DNA of 49,000 nt, from NCBI GenBank assembly GCA_009760855.2, contig WPIO01000051.1, forward strand, positions 868,501-917,500. The letters are read 5' to 3'. Made by a program: the position numbers and the translations under genes. Origin of the DNA: Cristatella mucedo (taxonomy: Eukaryota > Bryozoa > Phylactolaemata > Cristatellidae). Shown here piece after piece: positions 12,596 to 23,280 of the stretch (positions are counted from its first letter, which is position 1; each line of letters begins with the position of its first letter). Under the pieces are notes generated by a model. That model did no database searches and was not told where the DNA came from. It worked only from the letters and a program-made list of their open reading frames with translations.

Positions 12596-13991
12596 CAGGC
12601 GTCCCTAGCTACTTTGCTCTCTAACATTTTCGGCTTCACTCTATAGCGTTTTTGTCAAATACTGTATATTCATTAAAAAGTTCTTTCCTACCAACCCCAC
12701 TTCACTGATCCAGCTCGTGGATCAAGGCGTTATAAGCTCGTTCAAGGCCCTCCACACGAAACACCCAGCAGCATGTAGTCAAAGGCATAGACCTTGACAA
12801 CTTATTGCTGAAGAAGTACTGGCAGCAGTTGACCATCGAGACCTGTTTGATGAACATACAGGCCGCGTTGAATGACACGAAGACTGAGACGGTAAAATCC
12901 TGCTGTGAGAAGGTTTCGGCCTGAAATTGTCCACGACTCTAGAGAATTCACTGCATGGGATCTAAGCAACTCGGCAGTGGATAACCCAGTAAGGCTAGCC
13001 CGGATGCTCGGAGAAGGTTTCGCAGATAAAAAAAAATCCTAGCTGATTAAACAGCCTTTTTTGTATAGAGACAGAAGAGCCTTTACGGCTATCACCACCG
13101 CTTGCAGTGGCGATAAAGATCGCCCATCGCAGGAATCGAACCCACGACCACGGGACCGAGGTCGTGAAAGCAACCGCCTTACCTATGACCCTTGATGATG
13201 CAGGTGAGCTGCTGGAGACCCATTCGGCTCCCTAAACTGACGATCTGGTGGAGATGGCTAAATGTGCGAGTGAGAAAGAGGAGCCAGATGCTCAGGGGGG
13301 AAGTTGGCCTAACATTTGAGCGTCTCTTGCAAGTCGTGAGAACTGTTAAGGAAGTATGGGACACCGTTGGCGACTGGGACCACAAATGATGCCTGCATTG
13401 TGGCTCCGGAATTCACTTGACGTAGCGACGGAACGCTACAAACGCCACAAGCATATGAAAAGACAGCACCACATACCCCCCTATCACGATGTTGTTCAGC
13501 CGCGCTGCCACTGCCTATGCCTAGTACTTCTTCAGCGGAAGAAAAGGACGTTGCAGGACCTGCTGCAGATACTGCACCGCATGAAGACTCTCCTACTGAG
13601 ATCGGGCCTTCAGAGGAGCAGTAACTTTACTGTGCTGTACATCTCTTTATCTTAATCGCTTCATCACCAAACAACAGGTTACATACGCTATTTTAATAGA
13701 TTAGTGGTTGGGTGTAAGCACTGCATGTGTACTTGGACGTACAATAACAAAATGCTTGTAACGTCTAACATGTCTTATTTTGTCTAATATATATTGGGTG
13801 ATACGAGCGTAATGGTGACTAAAGGGTGTTGTTTCACGTCTAGACGCTCTAGTAATGTTGAAAAACGTATTTAGGTCGTAATCAGGTTTTCTATGCTCTT
13901 AACTGCGAAATTATTTATTTATAAATAAAGAATCTTACTTCGCGGAAAGTAGAGTCCGAAACAGACTAACCGCAATAAACGAGGGTTGACA
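12596..13991 (+). mobile_element. pogo/Tigger-like DNA transposon, decayed, with exact TA target duplication
   Basis: The element is bounded by TA at 12594-12595 and 13992-13993. Its ends are CAGGCGTCCCTAGC and, on the other strand, TGTCAACCCTCG. Copy 2 of the surrounding duplication has the uninterrupted site agaagtattaccaatg. The transposase remnant runs plus: about 12690-12925 reads QLVDQGVISSFKAL, then LLLKKYWQQLTIETCLMNI.AALND, the third catalytic D and the helical C-terminus of pogo/Tigger transposases. ELLETHSAPLTDD follows near 13205. A SINE (13037-13195) interrupts it. The N-terminal DNA-binding and first catalytic parts are absent. Confidence 0.85.
13037..13195 (-). repeat. tRNA-derived SINE, second family, nested in the pogo-like element
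   Basis: Inverted copy with tail complement tcctagctgattaaacagcc, a body with caccaccgcttgcagtggc and an intact B-box complement (gaatcgaacccacgacc). Confidence 0.85.
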
Positions 13992-14374
13992 TATTACCCA
14001 TACTGCAGCATGTAGTAGTGTCGGCCTTGGAGGGCGAGGCAAAGTGATTCGTACATTTTCGCTACTGCAAATGAAATGCTAGTGTTCTAACTATATACTA
14101 TACACTCAGCAAGATTGTGAACATTTCGGTATTATGCGTAGCTCCTGGATAACAATAATGGCTGAGCCGGTTGTGGTAGAATCTGTAGTTTAGCGGTATA
14201 AAAGCCGAAATGCTAGACAAAGGGGCAGAATGTTCTCCGGGCATCGTGCAGACATTGCAGTTTTGCTCTGGTGTCAAATGAGAGCTGCTGAACGCTGGGC
14301 TCTTGCTGGACACAATTATCCGCAGCGGTCGAATGGACTGCTCTACGCTACGGATACGGGCTTGTTACATTTAA

Positions 14375-14767
14375 GGCAGGCTTCGGCAAACTTTTCGGAC
14401 TACCAGGTTGTTTCAGGAGGTCAATTAGGCAGACTGGGCAGAAGAAGAAACCATTCAGCCTGGCCGGCGTGATGAGCGTGGACAGAACAACAAATGAGCA
14501 GTCGCAACAGACGCGCACCGCAATTAAGGGGTTGACGTTTCTCATCACATCCCCGGTCAGTCGCTTCCGTTTCGTACAACCTCCTGACGTCAGTTCTAAA
14601 AATAAACACGGGCCATGGCTTGAGCTGCAACCTGCAGCAATGAAGAGGAACGAAACGGCGCCAATTCAAATAGGCCGCCGGATCCCAAAAGTAAATAATT
14701 AGGGGGCGTTAGATCGGCCTAGCTAGGCCGCATCCGGTCTGAAGGCCGGAGTTTGCCGACCTCTGCG
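14375..14767 (+). mobile_element. hAT-like non-autonomous element (MITE), copy 1
   Basis: The left end is CAGGCTTCGGCAAACTTTTC. The right end, on the opposite strand, is CAGAGGTCGGCAAACTCCGG. These are about 390 bp apart and match the CAGNGGTCGGCAAACT terminal pattern of hAT elements. TTAAG lies just outside both ends, consistent with a partly preserved target duplication. There is no transposase. The same element sits at the same place in the duplicated copy (22054-22446). Confidence 0.75.
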
Positions 14768-15479
14768 TTAAGCTACGGGCGTCCTTTATTTTTCCTGTAT
14801 TCCGCCGCTAACGTCGGCTTAACTGCAGGTGATAGTGCGACATCGACACATCGCTAGCTGCACTCTACTACTCAGCAGGACAAGCGGTATTTATCGAGCG
14901 TCAGCAAGCACTACCGCCACCATGAGCACTCTTTCTGTGGCCTGTGGACGTGATTGCAGGACACGTTAGCCCGCATTAGTAACGCAAGCGGCCAGCGAAT
15001 CGATTAAAAGTTATCCCTGCGAGTCAGTCGACCTGTGTCGTGATATATGTTAATATTGAAAAATGGCAAAAAGAGGCTGTCAGCCTTTTATCATTTTTAG
15101 CGTGAGTAAGTGGATGTGCGAGTGCGTCGAGAACGCAGGTTAATAACGTCACTGTTGCGGTGTGACCTTTTCGATATATTTAGTATTACTAGCGTATAAG
15201 CGCGAAACGCCATTGGGAATTCAATTGAAAATTCAAATGCGTGTGAGCGTATAGCTGTGCAGCAGCCCAGCCGCATTGACTAGTAAATTGACCAACCATC
15301 GCTAAGAATGATAACAATGACACTGGCTAAACGCTGTCTTGACTTTCATTTTCATACTGGTAAAAACTAGATCTAACAATATTTCTACCTTCCTAAGCCT
15401 TGCTGCCTAACTGACGCAACTCCCCTAAATAAATAAATATTAACTGATTTTACTAGTAATATTTTCAATGGCGGCAGAC

Positions 15480-15602
15480 GAGCCTAAATGGTTATCAACA
15501 GCATTGTAGTATTGGTTATACAGAATCGCTCTCTACAGGGATCGAACCCACGACCTCAGTCGTGAAGAGCGAGCCCCTTACCAGCTGAGCTATCACGACT
15601 AA
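15480..15602 (-). repeat. tRNA-like SINE head with intact A and B boxes, copy 1
   Basis: On the minus strand the head carries an A-box-like TAGCTCAGCTGG and a B box GGTTCGATCCC at tRNA spacing. An acceptor stem does not close convincingly and the sequence runs on into SINE body, so I call it a SINE rather than a tRNA gene. The duplicated copy is at 23155-23280. Confidence 0.75.
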
Positions 15603-15765
15603 TCAATATGAGGTGGAACGACGGCATTATTCGTGTTTAGTTGGCTTGTAACTTCCTAAAGCTTAACCATATAAGTCAAATCGGATACTCATGAGAAAAG
15701 TCGCCCGAAAATTTTAAGACCGCATTTGTTATATCCTAGAACTTAATTTTAGTTTGCCTCATTCT

Positions 15766-15814
15766 GAGTGAAGCTCAAAAAGAAGCAGACATGACATCGT
15801 TTTGAGCTTCACTC
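15766..15814. repeat. perfect 15-bp inverted repeat
   Basis: GAGTGAAGCTCAAAA at 15766-15780 is the exact reverse complement of 15800-15814, with a 19-nt spacer. It occupies the point where copy 2 of the duplication carries about 0.3 kb of different sequence (about 23445-23750). Confidence 0.85.
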
Positions 15815-16240
15815 GCTCTCTATCAAATAAAAAATTTATTTCAAGATCCTCAGTCATGGCTGAAAGGTCACTTCACTCGCAAGCATCAGCCTGCCCATCC
15901 TTCAGCCCCTCGCTCTTCCATTCTCGCCCTTGCACCGGCCGCTCGTCTGCTAATCGTCTGGTAATCTCAAGATTCCTGGCGCTAACTTAAAACCGGTCGC
16001 AACCCAATTTTTTTAATATCTTAAAACGTAGTTCAATAGTTTTCTTCATTGGTAGCTCTATACCTTTGCGCAACTACCAATTCATGCAGCTACCAATGGT
16101 GCAGCGCCAAATGCAAAAACATTCCGACGGCTGCTGGACAAGGCAGCGATAAAGAGTGCCCATTCTCGTAAGATACATGTAGCAAGTCCATGTAAAAAGT
16201 ATCGAGAGGTCTGTCTATTCGATAGCGACGGATGGTTAAA

Positions 16241-16640
16241 AAGCTTTATCTATGGGATTTATACCGTACGTACGTCTTGTATACATGCATGTAAACAAGT
16301 CTTGCATACATGTATGTGTACAAGTGGACAAAAGTGCCCAGTGATGGAGCCAGGATTTTCGTCTACGGGTATATTTGCCAAGTTGTTTAGTAGGCGGAAA
16401 AAGACCCTTAAGATTTTAATTTAGGTGGGGCTAGACCCACTACTAATAAAAACCAACTATAGCCTAAAAACGTTGTGTTTAGTCAATACGAACTTGGCGG
16501 TTGCGCATCGAATGAAACTTAGATGTGTTATTGCCGCTAGTGAGGGTCGGATGGGGCGTTGAAACGGAGGGTGGCCCAGTCGCTGCTCCACTGTAAAAGG
16601 TAGAGCAAATTACCCCCACAATCGCCCGTGGCAAAGCCAC
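16241..16640. other. unassigned spacer
   Basis: This sequence lies after the end of the duplicated block. It includes a short stretch of alternating acatgcatgta/tacatgtatg words near 16280-16325. No gene or known repeat is seen. Confidence 0.4.
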
Positions 16641-16669
16641 TGCATGCGCCTATATATACGCAAAGCAAA

Positions 16670-16721
16670 TACACACGCTCACGCACACACGCTCACGCGC
16701 ACACATACCTACACACACACA

Positions 16722-16802
<81 letters not shown>

Positions 16803-16960
16803 GTTAATATTATATATATATATATATTTATTTATTTTTATATACATATGCACGGTGCCATATATGTATATATATGTATGTATATATATATATATATATA
16901 TACATACATACATACATATATATATATATATGTAGATATAGATATGTATAGATAGATTGA
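16670..16960. repeat. CA then TA microsatellite cluster
   Basis: An AC run (mostly 16670-16780) passes into AT/TA runs and TATG/TACA-rich sequence up to about 16960. The long open frames on both strands (Thr-His or Ile-Tyr repeats) are products of the dinucleotides. Confidence 0.95.
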
Positions 16961-16975
16961 TTGATAGATATATAC

Positions 16976-17240
16976 AGCTGTCCCTCGTTTATCGTGGTTA
17001 ATCAGTTCCAGACTCTACCGCGATTAGTGAATTTCCGCGAACTAGGATTCTTTATTTATAAATCGAATATTTTTTCGTAGTTAGAGAATTGAAAACCTGT
17101 TCACGATCCTCTAAATACAGTTTTTAATATTATTAGAACCTTTTGGACATAAAATAACATTCCTTTAGTCGCCATTACACTCATATTACACAATATGTTA
17201 AACAAAATAAGAGAAAATATGATATACCAGACATTATAAA
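16976..17240 (+). mobile_element. terminal region of a second pogo-like element of the same family
   Basis: This begins CAGCTGTCCCTCGTTTATCG after a TA-rich site. It matches, over about 230 bp and in inverted orientation, the right end of the element at 12596-13991 (shared: gattctttatttataaat, gaaaacctg, tcgccattaca or its variant). Only this end is present; the rest is lost. Confidence 0.75.
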
Positions 17241-17529
17241 TATCGTATAATTATTATTGTATATTTAATTAAGCCAAGTTAGTCAATCAGTAAACAACAC
17301 GCTAATTGGCTTGGTTTCATCAAATCTGATTACTTTTAAAAGAACTCTTGCCCACACACAAGGAGCGGTCGAGCGGCTGTAGCTGGCTAGGTTGTAGAAC
17401 ATCCCCCCCCCCCTGGACACTTCCCCACTAGACATTTTCCCGGTGGTGGACCCTAGCACATTCTCCCCCCCTGGACATTACCCCGGGGTAGGACATTCCC
17501 CCTCTATGTTGGTAAATGTATAACTAAAA

Positions 17530-17677
17530 ATACATATATATATATATATTTGCATGCAAATATATATATATATATATATTTACGATATAATATAATGTAA
17601 TACAATATATATATATATATATATATTTACATGTAAATATATATATATTTACATGTAAATATATATATATTTACATG

Positions 17678-17710
<33 letters not shown>
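17530..17710. repeat. TA microsatellite with ttacatgtaa palindromes
   Basis: Alternating TA runs are punctuated by three spaced copies of the palindrome tttacatgtaaa (about 17625-17680) and one tttgcatgcaaa (about 17549-17560). Confidence 0.85.
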
Positions 17711-17711
<1 letters not shown>

Positions 17712-18076
17712 TGATCATATGAAGTTCACGCTCAGTTGAAATAAAATCAACTCAGTATAATTGGAAGGATGGATGGATTGGAAGAGTGGTTTCTAATGGC
17801 GCGAGCGGCGGCGGCTGCAGCGTCAGCGGGGTAGGCGCGCTATACAGTTTGGTCCAGCGGGAGTTTGGTCCCGCTCGACGCCGCCACTCACGTGTTCGTA
17901 CCCGTCAAATTGGGCGTGCGCTACGGCGTGCCGCGCGTTTCTGCAAATAAGCGCGAAGCCTCAGAGGTCTACTGAGTATAACTCGATCTCAAAAGATCGA
18001 GTTACGCCCTAACACGCACTAATTACAGCGAGGAATACGAGCGATGATGGATTTAGGCGGCGGCGGCGCAGCCCGC

Positions 18077-18171
18077 TCTAAACCCTAAATCCTAAACACT
18101 AAACCTTAAACCCGAAAACCCTAAAACCCTAAACCCATAAACACTAAACCTTAAACACTAAACCCTAAACC
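18077..18171 (+). repeat. degenerate CCCTAAA telomere-like tract
   Basis: About 13 consecutive words of the type (a)accctaaa, aacactaaa or aaccttaaa. The best stretch is aaccctaaaaccctaaacc. The seven-base CCCTAAA form is the plant/algal telomere word, whereas animals typically use CCCTAA. Here it is irregular and internal to a repeat, so origin from a chromosome end is not implied. Confidence 0.7.
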
Positions 18172-18359
18172 ATATTCCCGAGTGGAATGTCCTACTCCAG
18201 GGGGGAAACGTCCGGGGGGGGGAACGTCCAGGGGGAAATGTCCGTACCCGTACTGGCATTGAAGGATTTGCGAGGTTTCTCGAATACATAGGCCTACAGT
18301 TCATAGGTACAGTAATTTTACATGTAATACAGGAGCGTATAATTGGCTAGGACAACCGA

Positions 18360-18367
18360 GAGCGCAC

Positions 18368-18413
<46 letters not shown>

Positions 18414-18475
18414 GCATATATATATATAGCATATATATATGCTATATATATATATAGCATATATATAGATTATAT
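18360..18475. repeat. TA microsatellite
   Basis: AT/TA runs are interspersed with tagcatata words forming short palindromes (gctatatatatatagc). No other feature is seen. Confidence 0.9.
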
Positions 18476-18477
18476 AC

Positions 18478-19900
18478 CGTACCGTGTTTCTCTAAAAAAT
18501 AAGACAATGCCCTATATTTAATAATTATGCATCCGAGAATCGCATTAGAACTTATTTTCAGGGATGTCGTATTTTATTTTTCTCATGTACAATAATATTT
18601 ATTCAGGTACAAAAAATATGTTTTGTTTATTTACAAACATCTTTTTTCATTCAAATATAATTATGTCGTCTTCTGGAACATGGTCATGAATTTCCAAAAC
18701 CTTAATTACTGCGTGAATTTTTTGCAACGTCATTTCCTGCAGAACCGTTGCCCCGATCTCTCATGCCTAGCAATATAGCTCTCCTTAAATTAGCACTTCT
18801 TATCTAAGTAGCCTGCTTATAGTGCATTGACAACACAGCTGTCAGTGATTTTATCCCGTGAATTCTTCACTAAGTAACGACCTCTTGAAGGCCAGGCTTC
18901 ACAAAGTTTCCTCGCTGATTTCTCTCCATTCTATTTTCAATGTAGCCATTAATTACCATGCGAAAAAGATTTTTGAATGGCTTGTTTATTGCAATATCAA
19001 GAGACTGGGGATAGGCAGTTATTCCAGCAGCAAATGTTTTTGATGTATTCTTCTCTATTCAAGGAAGTTCTTTATGTCTTTGGCGTAGCGAGTGCTGGCT
19101 GAATCCCAGACTATCAGACCTCTTTAGTCACCTTGCAAAACCAGTGACGACATTCAATCGACCCACTTCCAAATAACTGAGTGTATGCACCAGGATTTTT
19201 TGGTTTAAGAACACGACTCCTGAAAAACGTTCAATCTTATCTTTTTCTTTCCATCCGGATGAATCGCCAAAATACAGGTAATACGTGCACTTTTGTAACC
19301 AGTGGAGGGAACGTAGATTGACGAAGCAGATCGATTGCCATTTTTGAACCTTGGCCCATAAACACTTCGGTTTCATCCATCGCAATGGTGCTGGAAAGTT
19401 GGTATTTGGAAATGTCGATGCCATCAACAAAGGACTTGAATGTAAGTGAACGTTTAACAACTTCATCACCTTCTACCATAAATAATTTTTTGTCTATCGT
19501 CTTAGAGACAATTCATAACTATGACGGAAACCATCCAGCCAGTGCTGTGATGCTTTGAATTCTCTGTGAATATTTATAACTTCGGTGCATTGCAAGGCCA
19601 AATGCTTGAATATCGGCTCTGAAAATAACCAGAGCCTTTGCTCTCCTATCACCAATCTATTCATCTGTGATGCCTTCCAGCTCAGGAAGTAATGGTTGCC
19701 GACCTGATTATTTCGTTCGCCACTTCAGATCAATTTGAAGATATAACGTCTTCTCTTTATAGAAAGCCTCTAATTCTTCCCCTGGGAGTCCTGCATAATT
19801 CGCTTCTTTTACTCGATGGATAGTTCTTTTTCTTTTTGCACTCATCGTGTCGGGGAATCAAAATAGTATTCCCTTTATTCTAAAATTAAATCAAGTACTA
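18478..19900 (-). pseudogene. pogo/Tigger-type DDE transposase, frameshifted
   Basis: The minus strand carries a decayed transposase starting at an ATG at 19845 (MSAKRKRTIHRVKEANYAGL) and running to about 18860. All three catalytic positions of the pogo group are visible in separate frames: AMDETEVF (about 19390), GLIVWDSAS (about 19110) and SLDIAINKPFKN (about 19000). At least three frameshifts or stops separate them. The element's 3' end near 18478 (ccgtgtttctctaaaaaata) has a terminal-repeat look, but I did not find its partner beyond 19900. It is a different family from 12596-13991 by its end sequence. Confidence 0.8.
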
Positions 19901-19999
19901 CCTTATCATAATCGAAGACTTATGAGACGGAGGTGGCAACAAAAATTAAGAAATTTTTTATTTTAGCATAAGATCACTCGTGGCCAATTTGAATGAAGA

Positions 20000-20300
20000 C
20001 ATCAATGTAGCGAACAGAATCGAGAAGCAGAAGTCCTGTGCTGATGCAATTGAGGAAAATGAGTCCAGAACGAATGCTGCAACCTGACCTATGGACTCTC
20101 TGACCTTGTCTATTTTTCTGACAAAGAAGCTAAAAAACGATCGGCCAGGTCACCACAAGGATCACTAGGTAAGGAGCTAACCTGGGACCTGTTAACGAGA
20201 TGGTCGATTGTCGACATCAGCATTTTTGGATTGTGCATCCGTGATTCAACAACATAGTTGTAGAAGCTAGACTAGGCCTTTCCTAGAATCGACTGGTGTT
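20000..20300 (-). mobile_element. LINE linker fragment
   Basis: The minus strand reads NPKMLMSTIDHLVNRSQVS, SLPSDPCGDLADRF and SEKIDKVRESI. This is the typical stretch between endonuclease and RT in L2/CR1-type LINEs (LA.RF..FF..KI..IR). The fragment at 4540-4735 is homologous. Confidence 0.7.
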
Positions 20301-20309
20301 TTTAATTAT

Positions 20310-20400
20310 AACACACTTGATAAAGCACCCGCAGAGAACCTTAATCTCTTTCTAGGCGCTTTACATTTGCTGCAAAGCTGACACGATCGTGTATAAGTAA
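20310..20400 (-). mobile_element. LINE 3' tail
   Basis: Complement of the LINE/SINE tail: gagaaccttaatctctttct then aggcgctttacatttgctgc. The upstream part (20400-21020, minus) is probably LINE-derived too but is too decayed to assign. Confidence 0.65.
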
Positions 20401-22053
20401 CTTTAAATGCTCATGAACCATGTGGAGTATACAAGCGCTATATAGGTTGCTAATAAACGGCGATAGCTGTATAAAAGTTGTGGGCTACAGAGTATGAAAT
20501 TCACTGCTTGTTGCTCACTTTCTTAACCTAACGAGGGCTTGTTTCCTGCTGTAAAGTCACGGATTGGCGTATAGATACATACGCAGCAACTACCACTATT
20601 AAATCTGGCGGATTTCCACAAATCAGGAAGTGCAACAAGGAAAGACGTGTTACTTGAAACATCGGAGGAGGCAAGTAGAGCATGAGAATGAGCAGATGGC
20701 AAAGGGATCAATAGTAGCCTTCGTATGCCTGACCGCGGGCAGTTAGTCCTGATCTTGTATACGCTTTCTCAAGCTTGCGCATATTAGACCTGGCTAGTTT
20801 AAACTCTGCGATAAACCGTAGGCGCCGCCTGGGTGAGAGCGAATATCGCGCTTAGTTTGTGGTGCAAACTCGTAAAGCATGTCAGAATGTGCCGTTTTAG
20901 CATTCTACCAATAATGGCAGGTTGGAAGAGGGATTGAGAAGCAAGGACGAAGGAAATATTTTTGCTCTGACAGCATCGACGTCAATGTTCTTGAGGTTTC
21001 GCGACGCCACAATACAGAGCACCACTTGCCCCTAACATTTACAGCATTTCCAAAACATTCATTGGTGGTTTCGGTAGGTTCTACAGTTTCAAGCTCCGGG
21101 GGGGGGAACACCAAGTGGGCAGCCGTGTATTTGCTGACGCTCGTTGCACAACGGCTTACGGCCGTTTTCTCCGGCGCCCACGTTTCCACTGAACCCTGGG
21201 GCGGCTCGTACCTTCCTTTCTTCTGAGAAGCAGCCCGATGCATCCTGTGGAGGCCAGCATGCCGCAGCCAAGCGCTGGCTTCTCGTCGTACTACAGGTTT
21301 AGCGGTTGGTTAAACAAAAAAGTGCTCACCACTACCGTACTCTGATCTCGCGGCTTGCGTTCCGGCTGCTTCCGTACTCTTCTTCTCTTGGTATCCCTCC
21401 GCCACCGGGTACCACGCTACCACACACTCCGAAGTCGGCTGCTTTCCAAATCGACTAGCTATGCAAGTACGGTAACTAGTCCGGTCCGGCAAGTAATCTA
21501 GATCAGCACTCTGCCACTGTATGTCGTACAAGTGCAGCAGCGATTGTATTGTTATGCTCAAAGATTGGCTATGCAAGCGCCCTTGCCGGTATGTTAATAG
21601 CCTACAGCATTCAGAAAAAAACCGTTGCGTTTGTCCTCAATAGAAGTATTACCAATGCTGCAGCATGTAGTCCTGTCCATCGTGTAGGGCGAGGCGCAGT
21701 GATTCGTACATTTTCGCCATAGCAAATGAAATGCTAGTGTTCTACATCAGCGAGATTGCGAATACCGCGGTATTATTCGCTGATACTGAATAATAACGGC
21801 TAAGAGCCGGCTATGTTAGAACCTGTAGCTTAGCGGTATGAAAGCCGAAGTGCTAGACAAAAAGGAAAAGGCAGCAAAGGCATAGAAAAAGGCTGGAAAA
21901 AGCAGCAAAGTGATCTCCGGGCATCGAGCAGGCGTTGCCGTGCCCTGGTGTAAAATGAGAGCTGCTGTACGCTGGGCTGTTGCTGGACATAACTATCCGC
22001 GGCGTTCGAATGGACTACTCTACGCTACGGATACGGGCTTGCTATATTTAAGG

Positions 22054-22446
22054 CAGGGTTCGGCAAACTTTTCGGGCCATAAGATTGTTTCAGGAGGTCA
22101 AGTAGGCAGACTGGGCTGAAGAAGAAACCACTCAGCCGGGCCAGCGTAGTGAGCGCGGACAGAGCAACAAACGAGCAGTCGCAACAGACGTGCACGGTAA
22201 TTATAGGGGTTGACATTTCTCCTCCCACCCCCCGTGAGTCGCTTCCGTTTCGTACAACCACCTGACGTCAGCTCTGAAAATAAACACGGGCCACGGCTTG
22301 CGCTGTAACCAGCAGCAATGAAGAGAAACAAAACGGCGGCAATTCAATTAGGCCGCCGGATCCCAAAAGTAAATAATTATGGGGCGTTAGATTGGCCTAT
22401 CTGGGCCGCATCCGGTCTGAACGCTGGAGTTTGCCGACCTCTGCAT
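22054..22446 (+). mobile_element. hAT-like non-autonomous element (MITE), copy 2
   Basis: The left end is CAGGGTTCGGCAAACTTTTC and the right end on the opposite strand is CAGAGGTCGGCAAACTCCAG, with TTAAG outside both ends. It sits at the same position as 14375-14767, so it inserted before the duplication. Confidence 0.75.
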
Positions 22447-23154
22447 TAAGCTACGGGCGTCCTTTATTTTTGCTGTATTCCACCGCTACCGTCGGCATAG
22501 CTGCATGTGTTAGTGCGACATCGACACATCGCTAGCTGCACTCTACTACTCAGCAGCGCAAGCGGTATTTATCAAGCGCCAGCAAGGACTACCGCCACTA
22601 TGAGCGCTCTGTCTGCGGCCTGTGGACGTGATTGCAGGACACGCTACCCCGCATTTGTAGCAAAAGCGGCAAGGGCATTCGATATAAATTATCCCTGCGA
22701 GTTAGTCGACCTGTGACGTGATTTGTTTTAACATTGAAAAATGGCAAAAAGGGCTATCAGCCTTTATCATTTTTTACGTGAGTAAGTGGATGAGCGAGTG
22801 AGTCGAGAACGCAGGTTGATAACGTCACTGTTCCGGTGTGCCCTTTCTGATATATCTAGTACTACTAGCGTATAAGCGCGAAATGCCATTGGGAATTTAA
22901 TTGAAAATTCAAATGCGTGTGAGCGTATAGCTGTGCAGCAGCCCAGCCGCATTGACTAGTAAATTGACCAACCGTCGCTAAGAATGATAACAATGACACT
23001 GGCTAAACGCTGTCTTGACTTTTATTTTCATACTGGTAAAAACTAGATCTAACAATATTTCTACCTTTCTAAGCCTTGCTGCCTAACTGACGCAACTCCT
23101 CTAAATAAATAAATATTAACTGATTTTACTAGTTTTATTTTCAATAGCGGCAGA

Positions 23155-23280
23155 CGAGCCTAAATGGCTATCATCAGCATTGTAGTATTGGCTATACAGA
23201 ATCGCCCTCTACAGGGCTCGAACCCACGACCTCAGTCGTGAAGAGCGAGCCCCTTTACCAGCTGAGCTATCACAACTAAT
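23155..23280 (-). repeat. tRNA-like SINE head, copy 2
   Basis: Counterpart of 15480-15602, with an intact B-box complement (ggctcgaacccacgacc) and A-box region. Confidence 0.75.

Larger units (their letters stand above)
12286..16240. repeat. large direct duplication, copy 1 (interrupted by a transposon)
   Basis: About 2.5 kb here aligns by eye, in the same orientation and order, with 21325-24165. Shared landmarks include gcagcagcgattgtatt, gcctacagcattca, gattcgtacattttcgc, atgctagtgttcta, gctgaacgctgggct or its variant, gcagtcgcaacagacg, cacgggcca, gcggtatttatc, actagatctaacaatatttc and tcaagatcctcagtcatggc. Copy 1 is split by the pogo-like element at 12596-13991, which copy 2 lacks. Divergence is roughly a tenth of sites by eye, so the duplication is old. 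Whether the unit is a segmental duplication or two copies of an unrecognised large transposon is open. Confidence 0.85.
17401..18250. repeat. fold-back-like element with ggacattccccc arms
   Basis: The left arm (17401-17510) contains repeated cctggacatt/acccc-type words such as ggacattccccct. The right arm (18172-18245) carries the reverse complement (gggggaaatgtcc, ggaatgtcctactcc). Between them lie AT-rich palindromic repeats (17530-17710), a GC-rich stretch (17800-18070) and a CCCTAAA-like tract. No coding region is recognised. Confidence 0.55.

Noticed and set aside
15530-15602. A true tRNA gene on the minus strand
   Set aside because: A and B boxes are good, but the acceptor stem does not close and the sequence continues into a SINE body shared with other copies.
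16644-16955. Thr-His/Ile-Tyr open frames
   Set aside because: They are translations of CA and TA microsatellites.
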